Below are positions 17,050-29,539 of a DNA stretch of 64,000 nucleotides, in pieces (within the stretch, counting starts at the first letter, position 1; the number at the start of each line of letters is the position of its first letter). The stretch is from Amycolatopsis vancoresmycina (GTDB lineage: Bacteria; Actinomycetota; Actinomycetes; Mycobacteriales; Pseudonocardiaceae). The notes under the pieces are model-generated. The model saw only the letters and a program-made list of their open reading frames with translations, made no database searches and was not told where the DNA came from. A program made the position numbers and the translations under genes. The stretch lies in the NCBI RefSeq assembly GCF_000716785.1, contig NZ_JNYY01000013.1:124001-188000 (forward strand), in the 5' to 3' direction.

Positions 17050-17460
17050 GTGGAAGAGCCGGGATCGGACGGATGGCGGTACCGCGGCACGATTTCGCCA
17101 CGGACGCTGCCGAGCCTGCGGCGGCACCTGGTCTCGTGGCTGCGGCGGCGTGCCGGCGACGAGGTCGGGCGGCAGGCCGACGACGTCGTCCTCGCCTGCT
17201 GGGAGGCGATGACCAACGTGCTCGACCACGCCTACCACGGGCAACCCGGGCTGATCGACGTCCGCGCCCGGATCGACCAGGACGTGCTGATCGTCACCGT
17301 GGCCGACCAGGGCCGGTGGGCGACGCTCGCCGAGCGCGCCGACGACGGGCGCGGCCTGCGCCTGATCCAGGCCCTGGTGGACGGGCTCGACCTCCGCTCG
17401 ACCGAGAACGGCACCGTCTTCACGCTCACCTGGCCGTTCCCGGCCCGCCGCACGGCCTGA
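17050..17460 (+). CDS. HATPase-domain anti-sigma-type serine kinase (RsbW/SpoIIAB-like)
   Basis: 136 residues. GTG at 17050 follows GAGGAGG (17038-17044) at proper spacing; the long frame upstream is antisense to the GH15 gene. ATP-binding motifs are complete: N box CWEAMTNVLDHAY, G1 VADQGRW, G2 GRGLRLIQ. These kinases phosphorylate STAS antagonists and bind sigma factors. It is the plus-strand edge of the partner-switching cluster, convergent with the GAF-ANTAR gene 6 bases away. Confidence 0.85.
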   Translation: MEEPGSDGWRYRGTISPRTLPSLRRHLVSWLRRRAGDEVGRQADDVVLACWEAMTNVLDHAYHGQPGLIDVRARIDQDVLIVTVADQGRWATLAERADDGRGLRLIQALVDGLDLRSTENGTVFTLTWPFPARRTA

Positions 17461-17465
17461 GCGGC

Positions 17466-18200
17466 TCAGCCGGGGGACTCGGCCGAGGACAGGTCTTCGA
17501 CGAACCGGGTCGCGATGTCCCGGAGCTTCACGTTGGTGCGCTGCGATTCGGTGACCAGGAGCTTCATCGCGTCGTCGGCGCTGATCCGGTGCACGGCCAT
17601 CAGGATGCCCTTCGCCTGCTCGATCACCGCCCGCGACCGCATCGCCGCCTCGAGCTCGGTGGCCCGCTGCCGGGCCCGGTGGTAGCGCCGCGTCGTCCGC
17701 AGCCCGAACGAGACGACCGTGGTGTAGAGCTCCAGCAGCCGCGAGTCGGTCTCCGCGAAGCCGTGGCCGCCGTAGCCGAAGAGGTTGAGCGCGCCGGACA
17801 GGTGCTCGTCGACGCGCAGCGGCGCGGCGAGGTAGCTGCCGACCCCGAGTTCGAGGGCACGCGCGGTGAACTCGGGCCACGTCGCCCCGGCCGTGGCGAG
17901 CGGGAGCCGCACCACCTCGCCGGTCTCCGCCGCGCGCAGGCACGGCCCTTCGCCCGCGGCGTACTGGAACCGGTCGATTTCGACGGCGCGTTCGTCGGTG
18001 GAGGCCGCGGTTTCCGGTTCGCCGTCCCGGATCGCGGTGATGCTCGCTAGGTCGGCGCCCGGGATGGCGCGGACGGCCTCGGCGCAGACCGCGCCGAGGA
18101 TCTCCGCTTCGCCGGGCTCGGCTTCCAGCGCGCCGGTGAGGTCGGCCATGGCGGCGGTCAGCTCGTCGAACTGCTCGGGCAGGATCGGGTCACCGGTCAT
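17466..18200 (-). CDS. GAF and ANTAR domain protein (RNA-binding antiterminator type)
   Basis: 244 residues from ATG at 18200 (GGAG eight bases upstream); a longer start at 18251 exists. Residues about 20-165 form a GAF domain (AGEGPCLRAAETGE). The last 60 residues are ANTAR (RSRAVIEQAKGILMAVHRISADDAMKLLVTESQRTNVKLRDIA). ANTAR domains bind paired hexaloop hairpins and prevent termination; the GAF domain supplies signal control. It belongs to the signalling cluster but its RNA targets are not evident. Confidence 0.9.
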   Translation of the reverse strand: MTGDPILPEQFDELTAAMADLTGALEAEPGEAEILGAVCAEAVRAIPGADLASITAIRDGEPETAASTDERAVEIDRFQYAAGEGPCLRAAETGEVVRLPLATAGATWPEFTARALELGVGSYLAAPLRVDEHLSGALNLFGYGGHGFAETDSRLLELYTTVVSFGLRTTRRYHRARQRATELEAAMRSRAVIEQAKGILMAVHRISADDAMKLLVTESQRTNVKLRDIATRFVEDLSSAESPG

Positions 18201-18439
18201 GCGGTCATCTCCGTCCCGGATGGCTGCGGCTGCGGACCGCTGCTGCTTCAACGGAACGGCAGCACTTTACCCGCGTCCGGTGCGTCTTCCGCAACACCCG
18301 AGGGCGGTGACTCCGGCCCGTCGCTCGCTGCTGAACGTCGTGGGTTGGGCGCCGGGGCCACCTGGCGACGGACGGCAGCACAACCCACCCGACCGCCGTC
18401 GCTGCCGCCCGCTTACCCCGTGGAACGGCGGTCAACCGT

Positions 18440-18738
18440 TCAGCGGATCATCACCTTCGCCACCTGGGTGAGCCCGGACACGCGCAGCACCCGGTCGAGC
18501 AGCCGCGGCGCGAGCAGCCGCAGGTCGTGGTCGGCCGCCCGGTCGAACAACACCGCGACGCCCGCGCTGTCGAGGTAGGTCACCCCGGTCAGGTCCACCG
18601 TCACCGCGGGGCCGGCCGCCAGCTCGCGGTCCAGGGCCGCGCCGAACTCCGCGGCGTTGCTCATGTCGATCTCGCCCGTGACGGCCAGCACCCGGTCGCC
18701 GTCGTCGCCCGGGTCGCTGACCAGCGTGAGTCCCGTCG

Positions 18739-18742
<4 letters not shown>
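18440..18742 (-). CDS. STAS anti-sigma-factor antagonist
   Basis: 100 residues from GTG at 18742, with GGAGG eight bases upstream lying inside the end of the preceding gene; the GTGA overlap with that stop implies coupled translation. STAS signature TVDLTGVTYLDSAGVAVLF includes the phosphorylatable Ser in DSAG. It is coupled directly to the 1,360-residue protein, which ends in a kinase domain and contains a phosphatase, so both the writer and the eraser of this Ser are probably upstream in the same operon. Confidence 0.88.
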
Positions 18743-22821
<4,079 letters not shown>

Positions 22822-22915
22822 CACACTCCCGGCTCAAGCGACCCCGGCCGAGCCTACTCGACCTCCGGCGGAGCTGCCGGGCACGCGCGTTCACGCGCCC
22901 GGGTGAGCACCGGGT

Positions 22916-23344
22916 TCAGTCGAGCGGGGCTTCGCCGGTCAGCCACGTCATGGTCACCGTGGTGCCGTCTTCCCGGTGCACCTGGGCGCTGTGGTCGGCG
23001 AGGGTGTCGATGAGCAGCAGGCCGCGGCCGCGCAGCCCGTTCGTCGACTGCGGCGGCCGCCAGGTGCCGTAGTCGGTGACCGTCACGGTGATCCGGCCGG
23101 GCAGCGCTTCGGCCCGGACGTCGACCGGGCCCGCTTCGCCGGGGTAGGCGTGCTCGGCGGTGTTCGCCATCGCTTCGTAGCCGGCGAGGACGATGTCCTC
23201 CCGCCGTTCGGCGTCCAGGTGCAGCGTGGTGAGCCAGCGGTCCAGGGCTTCGCGCAGTTCCGGCAGGCGGCCGGCCAGCGCGGTCGAGCGCCGGTGGAAC
23301 GAGGCCGGGGGAGCGGGCGCGCCCGGCGGGCGGGGGGCCGTCAT
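22916..23344 (-). CDS. HATPase-domain anti-sigma-type serine kinase
   Basis: 142 residues from ATG at 23344, overlapping the upstream phosphatase stop as ATGA. N box GYEAMANTAEHAY, G1 VTDYGTWRPP, G2 GRGLLLIDTL. It is the last gene of an overlapping STAS-phosphatase-kinase operon (25304 to 22916), so it probably phosphorylates the STAS protein of that operon while the PP2C reverses it. The N-terminal 20 residues are Pro/Ala-rich. Confidence 0.87.
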   Translation of the reverse strand: MTAPRPPGAPAPPASFHRRSTALAGRLPELREALDRWLTTLHLDAERREDIVLAGYEAMANTAEHAYPGEAGPVDVRAEALPGRITVTVTDYGTWRPPQSTNGLRGRGLLLIDTLADHSAQVHREDGTTVTMTWLTGEAPLD

Positions 23345-24924
23345 GGGGCATCCTCTCCGCGGTGGCGCACGTGGATCAGGGCGATGTCGTCGTCGTGCCG
23401 TCCGCTGGTCAGCTCTTCGACGAGCTTGTCCCACGCCGTGCCGAGGTCGGCGGCGGCGAGCACGCCGGGAATACCCGCCAGGAGCCATTCGACGCCGAGG
23501 GTGAGGTCGCGGGTGCGGCTTTCGACCAGCCCGTCGGTGTAGAGCACCAGGTCCGCGCCGGGCGGGAACCCGGTCGTCCGCTGGGGGAACACCGAGCCGA
23601 CCCCCAGCGGCTGCGCGAGTGCCTCGCCGATCTGCTCGGGTGGCTCGCCCGGGCGGATCATGATGGCGGGCAGGTGGCCGGCGTTCGCGTAGCGCAGCGT
23701 GCCGTCGGACGGCTGGTGGACCGCGTAGAAGCAGGTCACGAAGCTTTCGCCGAACAGCCCGCCGGTCAGCTCGGAGACGTTGCGCAGCACCTCCGACGGC
23801 GGCAGCTCCAGCAGGGCGTAGCTGCGGATCGCCGTCCGGACCTGGCCCATCACCGTCGCGGCCGTGACGCCGTGCCCGACGACGTCGCCGATGACGAACG
23901 CGGTGCCGCCCGACGGCAGCCGGATGACGTCGAACCAGTCGCCGCCGACCTTGCTGCCGGTGACCGCGGGCAGGTACCGGGTTACCACGTCGAGGCCCGG
24001 GGTGGCCGGGGCGACCGGCAGCATGCTGCGGGACAGCTCGGTGGCGAGGGTGCGCTCGCGCTCGTAGAGCCGGGCGTTGTCCAGCGCGATGGCCGAGTAG
24101 GCGGCGATGCCCTCGGCGAGGTATTCGTGGCGGGCGGTGAACCGGTCCGGCTCGGGGTGGCCGAAGAAGAACCCGCCCAGCACCTCGCCGGAGGTCGGGC
24201 TGATCACCGAGACGGCCAGGTAGCTGCACACCGGCAGGTGGCCTTCCGGCATCCCGTGGTGGGGTGCGTTCTTGCCGAACCGCGGGTCCTTCGTGATGTC
24301 GGGGCTGCGGACGGTGCCGGTGCCGTCGAAGGTCGGCGCGAACACGGCGGTGTTGCGCGGCATCGGGAACCGGGAGAACGCTTCCTTCGGCACCCCGGAA
24401 ATCGTGTAGAGCGTGTACGACTCGCCCAGCTCGTCGATCAGGTTGTAGAAGAAGGCGCCGAAACCGGCGCCGGTCGCCTGCGTGGCCGCGTCGGTCGCGT
24501 CCTGCACGATCCGGTCGATGTCGAGCTGCGCGGTCAGTTCGCGGCCGGTGGAGTGCAGCGCGTCGAGCACCGTGGCTTCGCTGCGCAGCCGGCGGACCGT
24601 GCCGGCGAGGTCCGCGGTGGCGGCCTCGATGGCGGCGGCGACGGCCGACGGCGGCGTACCGGTGGCCGCGGTGGTGTAGACCACTGCGCCGTACCGGCCG
24701 GCCTCGGCGGCGACGGCGATCGCGCCGGTGATCCGCTCGCCCGGCACCAGGTCCGCGAGGACCGCGCGGTCGGTCACCGCGAGCGCGACGTGGTCGCCGA
24801 GCACCGCGGCCACCTCGGCCGGCCCGAGCGGGCGGACCGCGGTGGCCGCCGGAGCGCCGTCGCCGCCGACGAAGGCGCGGCGCACCGCGTCGAGCACGGC
24901 GTCGAACCCCGGCGAAAACGTCAT
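23341..24924 (-). CDS. GAF-SpoIIE PP2C-type serine phosphatase
   Basis: 527 residues; ATG at 24924 overlaps the last base of the STAS stop (TGATG). Residues 1-120 are an Ala-rich domain I cannot place, about 130-300 a GAF domain (LIDELGESYTLYTISGV), about 320-520 the PP2C/SpoIIE domain with metal motifs VGGDWFDVIRL, VIGDVVGHG, LYTDGLVE and HDDDIALIHV. It should dephosphorylate STAS proteins. It is the middle gene of three overlapping genes. Confidence 0.88.
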   Translation of the reverse strand: MTFSPGFDAVLDAVRRAFVGGDGAPAATAVRPLGPAEVAAVLGDHVALAVTDRAVLADLVPGERITGAIAVAAEAGRYGAVVYTTAATGTPPSAVAAAIEAATADLAGTVRRLRSEATVLDALHSTGRELTAQLDIDRIVQDATDAATQATGAGFGAFFYNLIDELGESYTLYTISGVPKEAFSRFPMPRNTAVFAPTFDGTGTVRSPDITKDPRFGKNAPHHGMPEGHLPVCSYLAVSVISPTSGEVLGGFFFGHPEPDRFTARHEYLAEGIAAYSAIALDNARLYERERTLATELSRSMLPVAPATPGLDVVTRYLPAVTGSKVGGDWFDVIRLPSGGTAFVIGDVVGHGVTAATVMGQVRTAIRSYALLELPPSEVLRNVSELTGGLFGESFVTCFYAVHQPSDGTLRYANAGHLPAIMIRPGEPPEQIGEALAQPLGVGSVFPQRTTGFPPGADLVLYTDGLVESRTRDLTLGVEWLLAGIPGVLAAADLGTAWDKLVEELTSGRHDDDIALIHVRHRGEDAP

Positions 24925-25304
24925 CAGCGCACCAGCGCGTCGGACAGCGACGGGTAGATGGCGAGTTCGTCGACCAGCCGGGTCAGTTCCAGCGGGCGCA
25001 GGGTGATCCGGCCACTGGCGACCACCCGCAGGGGTGCCGAGGCGGGGGTTCCGCGGTGCGCGCGGACGAGCTCGGCCATGCCCGCCGAGGCGAGGAAGGT
25101 GACGTCCGTGAGGTCGATGACGAGCAGCTGGGTGCCCAGCCGGGTCGCGCGTTCGGCCAGCCGGCGCAGTTTCGGCGCGAGCGCTAGGTCGAGCGCGCCG
25201 TCGACACGCAGCACCGCCGCGCCGTCGTGGCTTTCCAGCACCACCGATCCCGCGGAGCCGGCGGCGTCGCCGAGTGCGTCCTCGGTCACGTCCCGTTCGC
25301 TCAT
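24924..25304 (-). CDS. STAS anti-sigma-factor antagonist
   Basis: 126 residues if started at ATG 25304, which has an AGG at good spacing; ATG 25313 is the alternative. STAS core LLVIDLTDVTFLASAGMAELV keeps the Ser; the tail (VVASGRITLRPLELTRLVDELAIYPSLSDAL) is very similar to the divergent STAS protein at 25472. First gene of the STAS-phosphatase-kinase operon. Confidence 0.85.
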   Translation of the reverse strand: MSERDVTEDALGDAAGSAGSVVLESHDGAAVLRVDGALDLALAPKLRRLAERATRLGTQLLVIDLTDVTFLASAGMAELVRAHRGTPASAPLRVVASGRITLRPLELTRLVDELAIYPSLSDALVR

Positions 25305-25471
25305 GGTGCTCATCCTGCCTGTTCGGGGGCGTGGCGGAAAGCACGAGGGGTGCTGACACGGCGGCGTGTCGCCCGGGCAGGCATGATTGACAGCGGTTGA
25401 GCAGACAGCCTTCGTGATCACGCACGCCCACCGGACGCCGGTGGAGCTGCCGAAGGCGAGGAGAAAACGTC

Positions 25472-25855
25472 ATGACCGAGCACACCCACACTGAAAGCTC
25501 GGCCACCGCTGTGCCGTTCGGGGAGTTCCGGATCAGCCGAACGGAGCAAGGGGAAGCGGTCGTCGTCGAGGTCGCCGGGGACGTGGACACGACCACCGCG
25601 CCGGCTCTCGTGCAGGCCGCGGACGAAGCACTGGCCGACCAGCCGCCCGTGCTGGTGGTCGACCTGAGCCGGGTCGAGTTCCTCGCCTCGCCCGGTCTCA
25701 CCGCCCTGCTGACGATCCACCGCAATGCCGGTACCGGCACCGCGGTCCGGATCGTCGCGTCCGGCCGGGCGACCCTGCGCCCGATCCAGCTGACCGGGCT
25801 CGAGGAAAGCCTTTCGCTGTTCCCGACCCGGGATGCGGCTCTCACCGGGTCCTGA
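25472..25855 (+). CDS. STAS anti-sigma-factor antagonist (divergent paralogue)
   Basis: 127 residues; ATG at 25472 behind GGCGAGGAG. STAS core VLVVDLSRVEFLASPGLTALL, with the Ser retained and Pro where Ala is usual. Its tail (IVASGRATLRPIQLTGLEESLSLFPTRDAAL) parallels the STAS protein at 24924-25304, so the two probably arose by duplication and now face apart from a shared 167-base promoter region. It converges on the phosphatase gene at 25875-27098. Confidence 0.87.
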   Translation: MTEHTHTESSATAVPFGEFRISRTEQGEAVVVEVAGDVDTTTAPALVQAADEALADQPPVLVVDLSRVEFLASPGLTALLTIHRNAGTGTAVRIVASGRATLRPIQLTGLEESLSLFPTRDAALTGS

Positions 25856-25874
25856 CAGTGCCGTCCCGGCCGCG

Positions 25875-27098
25875 TCAGCTGCCGGCCGGGACGCTCCGGC
25901 GCTCGATGGTCAGCAGGGCGACGTCGTCCTGGGCCGCCCGGTTGCCGATCATCGCGGCCATGATCCGCGCGCAGACCCGGTCCGGGTCGCCGCCGCGCAC
26001 GGTCGCCGCCAGCTGCACCATCCCGACGTCGACCGGCCGGTCCCGGCGTTCCACCAGTCCGTCGGTGTAGAAGGCCAGCACGGCGCCCACCGGCAGCTCC
26101 ACGACCGTCGTCCGCCGCTCCGGCGCCCCGATGGTCAGCCCGATCGGGGGATCCGGCGGCGCGTCGACCAGCCGGCCCGGTTCGCCGGCCAGCGCCAGCA
26201 CCGGCGGCAGGTGCCCGGCGAGGGACAGCGTCAGCGCCTCGCGGTCCGGCCCGATGATCCCGTAGGCCACCGTGGCCATCGCCCCGTGCTCGAAGTGGTT
26301 CGCCTTGCGGTCGAGCTTGGCGAGCACGTCGGCGGGGCTTTCGCAGTCGAGGGCGTAGGCCCGCAGCGCACTGCGCAGCCGTCCCATGATCACCGCCGCG
26401 TCGAGGCCGTGGCCGGAGACGTCGCCCATCACCACGCCGAGCCGGTCACCCGGCAGCGTGAACAGGTCGTACCAGTCGCCGCCGATGCCGGTCTCCGCGC
26501 CGGGCACGTACCGCGCACCGAAGGCCAGGCCGGCCACCTCGGGCAGGCTGCTCGGCAGCAGGCTGCGCTGCAGCGCCATGGTGGCGGTGCGGTTCTCCTC
26601 CAGCGCCTCCACCTGGATCGCCATCGCCAGGCGGTCGGCGAGCAGCTGCATGGTGGCCACGTCGGCCTCGCCGAACTCCCGCGGCGCGACCGAACCGACG
26701 TGCAGCACGCCGACGAGCTCGCTGCCGGCGACCATCGGCACGCCGAGCATGGAGTGCAGCCCGCGTTCCCAGAGCAGGGAGTTGACGACGGTGGTCTCGT
26801 CGACGTGGTCCAGGATCACCGGCACCCGTTCGAGGGCCACCCGGCCGGCGAAACCGCTGCCGACCGGCACCCGGACACCCTGGTGGACCTCTTCCTCGAT
26901 GCCGGCCGCCGCGAACGCGACGAGCTGGCGGCCGCTGGGCTGGTACCGCAGCACAGTCGCGGTGTCGACCGCCATGACCTCGCGCAGGCGCTGGAGGGTC
27001 TCGACCAGCACCTCGGCCAGCCCGAGGTGCGCGGCGGGGGCGCCGAGGATCGTTTCCAGCTGGTGCAGCCGGTTCTGGGCGTCGAGACTTCGCGACAT
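25875..27098 (-). CDS. GAF-SpoIIE PP2C-type serine phosphatase
   Basis: 407 residues, ATG at 27098. GAF domain about 25-170 (GVRVPVGSGFAGRVALERVPVI), coiled linker, then SpoIIE PP2C about 190-400 with IGGDWYDLFTL, VMGDVSGHGLDAA, FYTDGLVERR and AQDDVALLTI. Third SpoIIE phosphatase of the cluster, next to a convergent STAS gene that may be its substrate. Confidence 0.9.
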   Translation of the reverse strand: MSRSLDAQNRLHQLETILGAPAAHLGLAEVLVETLQRLREVMAVDTATVLRYQPSGRQLVAFAAAGIEEEVHQGVRVPVGSGFAGRVALERVPVILDHVDETTVVNSLLWERGLHSMLGVPMVAGSELVGVLHVGSVAPREFGEADVATMQLLADRLAMAIQVEALEENRTATMALQRSLLPSSLPEVAGLAFGARYVPGAETGIGGDWYDLFTLPGDRLGVVMGDVSGHGLDAAVIMGRLRSALRAYALDCESPADVLAKLDRKANHFEHGAMATVAYGIIGPDREALTLSLAGHLPPVLALAGEPGRLVDAPPDPPIGLTIGAPERRTTVVELPVGAVLAFYTDGLVERRDRPVDVGMVQLAATVRGGDPDRVCARIMAAMIGNRAAQDDVALLTIERRSVPAGS

Positions 27099-27180
27099 GG
27101 AACGACCCTAGCCGCAACTGGTTTGCCGGCCTAACCATCCCGGGTTTCGGCGGCGGGTCCCGCGGGGTAACCAGGCCGTC

Positions 27181-27900
27181 GTGAACGTCGACTTGGACTG
27201 GGTGGGTGTGCTGCGGCACGGCCAGAGCACCGGGAACGTGGCCAGGGAAGCGGCGGAGTCGGCGGGGGCGGATGTGATCGACATCGCCGAGCGCGACGCC
27301 GACGTGCCGCTCACGGACCTGGGGCGGGAACAGGCATCGGCCGCGGGGAAGTTCCTCGCCGAGCGGCCGCCGGACGTCGTCATTACCTCGACCTACCGCC
27401 GGGCGTGGGACACCGCCCGGCTGGCCGCGCCCGACGGCGTGCCGATCGTCCCGGACGAACGGCTGCGCGACCGCGAACTCGGCGTGCTGGATCTGCTGAC
27501 CTCCCACGGCGTCCGCGAACGGTGGCCCGACGAACTGCGGCGCAAGCGGCGGCTGGGCAAGTTCTACTACCGGCCGCCGGGCGGCGAGTCCTGGGCCGAC
27601 GTCGTGCTGCGGCTGCGGTCCCTGCTGGCCGAGCTGAGCGCGGAGCACGCGGGAAAGCGCGTTCTGCTGGCCGCGCACGAAATGACGGTCTTCGCCCTGC
27701 GGTACCTCCTCGAAGGACTGCCGGAACCCGACCTGCTGCGCGCGGCCGACGCCACCGAGGTCCCGAACGGGTCGGTGACGGCCTGGGAACGCGACCACGA
27801 CGGCGGGTTCACCATGGTGCTGGCCCAGGAGGTCGGTCACCTGCACGCCACCGGTACCCCGCCGACGGCGGACGACGATGCCGCGCAGCAGCTCTCCTGA
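27181..27900 (+). CDS. Histidine phosphatase superfamily protein (phosphoglycerate mutase-like)
   Basis: 239 residues, GTG start at 27181 with a weak ribosome site. Catalytic motif VLRHGQSTGN near residue 11, ITSTYRRAWDTA with the second Arg, and the late AAHEMTVFA His. Such enzymes are phosphatases or mutases of small phosphorylated substrates; no specific substrate can be read. Its 3' end overlaps the NnrD gene by 23 bases, suggesting cotranscription. Confidence 0.85.
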   Translation: MNVDLDWVGVLRHGQSTGNVAREAAESAGADVIDIAERDADVPLTDLGREQASAAGKFLAERPPDVVITSTYRRAWDTARLAAPDGVPIVPDERLRDRELGVLDLLTSHGVRERWPDELRRKRRLGKFYYRPPGGESWADVVLRLRSLLAELSAEHAGKRVLLAAHEMTVFALRYLLEGLPEPDLLRAADATEVPNGSVTAWERDHDGGFTMVLAQEVGHLHATGTPPTADDDAAQQLS

Positions 27901-28747
27901 GCCGGCGCCGGTCAGCCCGGCCCTGCTGCGGGACTGGCGGATCGGCGCGGAAGACCGCGGCACCGTGCTCGTCGTCGGCGGCGCCCGGTCAGTGCCGGGC
28001 GCGCCGGCGCTGTCCGGGACCGCGGCCCTGCGCGCCGGGGCCGGCACGCTGCAGCTCGCGGTCGCCGAACGGCACGCGACGGCGATCGGCGTCTCGGTGC
28101 CCGAGTCGTCGGTCGTCGGGCTGCCGGAAACCGCTTCCGGCGCGATCGCCGCGGACGCCGCCGACCGGCTGGCCGACGTGCTCCCCGGCGCCGGGACCGT
28201 CGTGGCCGGCCCCGGCCTCACCGGCGTTTCGGAGACCGAGGAACTGCTGCGGCGCCTGGTCCCGGCCATCGCCCCGGACGCGAAGGTGGTGCTCGACGCG
28301 TTCGCACTCGGCGCGCTGAGCCGGGACCCGTCACTCGCGGAGCCCCTGGCGGGCCGGCTCCTTCTCACCCCGAACCGGGTCGAAGCCGCCTACCTCGACG
28401 GCTGCGAGGAGAAGGAGGTCGACGACCTGGAGACGGCGGTCCGGATCGCCGGTCGCTACCGGGGTGTGGTCCTGCTGATGGGCGTGGTCGCTTCGCCGGA
28501 CGGCCGCGTGTGGCGCGACGGCAGCGGCCACGTCGGCTTGGCGACGTCGGGCAGCGGCGACGTGCTGGCCGGCCTGACCGGCGGCTTCCTCGCCCGCGGC
28601 GCGTCGGCCGACCAGGCGGCCTGCTGGGCGACGCACGTCCACGCCGTGGCCGGCCAGCGGCTGATCCCGGACACCGGCAGCACGGGCCTGCTGGCACGCG
28701 AGCTGGTCGCCGAGATCCCGCGCGTCATCGCCGAACTGGAGCGCTGA
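27878..28747 (+). CDS. nnrD: ADP/ATP-dependent NAD(P)H-hydrate dehydratase
   Basis: 289 residues, ATG at 27878 within the end of the previous gene. The ribokinase-like carbohydrate kinase fold is seen in VLVVGGARSVPGAPALSGTAALRAGAG, VAGPGLTG, LLLTPNRVEAA, and the late motif TSGSGDVLAGLTGGFLARG. NnrD repairs hydrated NAD(P)H. Usually it is fused to or near the epimerase NnrE, which is not visible here. A perfect palindrome follows as terminator. Confidence 0.88.
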   Translation: MPRSSSPEPAPVSPALLRDWRIGAEDRGTVLVVGGARSVPGAPALSGTAALRAGAGTLQLAVAERHATAIGVSVPESSVVGLPETASGAIAADAADRLADVLPGAGTVVAGPGLTGVSETEELLRRLVPAIAPDAKVVLDAFALGALSRDPSLAEPLAGRLLLTPNRVEAAYLDGCEEKEVDDLETAVRIAGRYRGVVLLMGVVASPDGRVWRDGSGHVGLATSGSGDVLAGLTGGFLARGASADQAACWATHVHAVAGQRLIPDTGSTGLLARELVAEIPRVIAELER

Positions 28748-28758
28748 TCCCACCCGCT

Positions 28759-28800
28759 CGTGAGTGGTAAGGCGAGTTCTAACTCGCCTTACCACTCACG
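28759..28800. terminator. Perfect 20-bp-arm palindrome between convergent genes
   Basis: Arm CGTGAGTGGTAAGGCGAGTT (28759-28778) is exactly complemented at 28781-28800 around a 2-base CT spacer. It lies between the convergent NnrD and SDR genes and would terminate both transcripts. The arms are much more AT-rich than the surroundings, and elements beginning GTGAGTG are, as I recall, scattered in related genomes. Confidence 0.75.
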
Positions 28801-28819
28801 ACGAGCCGCGGCAGACCGG

Positions 28820-29539
28820 CTACCGCTGGGCGGTGGGGCGCACGACGACCTCGTTCACGTCGACGTCGGCCGGCTGCCCGATCGCGTACGCGACGGCTCC
28901 GGCGATGGCGTCCGCCGGCAGGGTGACCGCGCGGTAGGCGCGCATCGCCTCCTGCGCACCGGGTTCGGTGATCGTGTCGGCCAGTTCGGATTCGGTGACG
29001 CCGGGGGAGACGGTCGTCACGCGGATGCCGGGTTCGGCTTCCAGCCGCAGGCCCTCGGTGATCGCCCGGGCCGCGTACTTGGTGCCGCAGTAGACGGCGG
29101 CCGTCGGGACCACCTCGTGCGCGCCGGTGGAGGCGATCGTCACGAAGTGCCCGCCGCGGGCGCGCCGGAAGTGCGGCAGGGCCGCGGCGATCCCGTGGAG
29201 CAGGCCGCGGACGTTGACGTCGATCATCCGGTCCCACTCGTCGACGTGCAGGGAATCCAGGCGCGACAACGGCATCACGCCGGCGTTGGCGACGAAGACG
29301 TCGAGCCGGCCGTGGGCTTCGACGGCGGCGTCGGCGAACGCGGCGACGTCCGCGTGGTCGGTGACGTCGAGGCGGTGCACGTCGGCGGTGCCGCCGGCGT
29401 CGTGGATCTCCTTGGCCAGCGCGGCCAGCCGGTCTTCGCGCCGCGCACCGAGCACGACGTGGTGGCCTTCGCGGGCCAGCCGCAGCGCAGTGGCGCGGCC
29501 GATGCCGCTGCTGGCACCGGTGATGAGGACGATCTTCAC
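28820..29539 (-). CDS. Short-chain dehydrogenase/reductase
   Basis: 239 residues. Classical SDR motifs: ITGASSGIG near the N-terminus, VANAG, catalytic Ser in IASTGAHE, and YCGTKYA as YxxxK. Its start overlaps the stop of the upstream SDR gene (ATGA), so the two are coupled and follow an XRE regulator gene. Substrate unknown. Confidence 0.92.
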   Translation of the reverse strand: MKIVLITGASSGIGRATALRLAREGHHVVLGARREDRLAALAKEIHDAGGTADVHRLDVTDHADVAAFADAAVEAHGRLDVFVANAGVMPLSRLDSLHVDEWDRMIDVNVRGLLHGIAAALPHFRRARGGHFVTIASTGAHEVVPTAAVYCGTKYAARAITEGLRLEAEPGIRVTTVSPGVTESELADTITEPGAQEAMRAYRAVTLPADAIAGAVAYAIGQPADVDVNEVVVRPTAQR

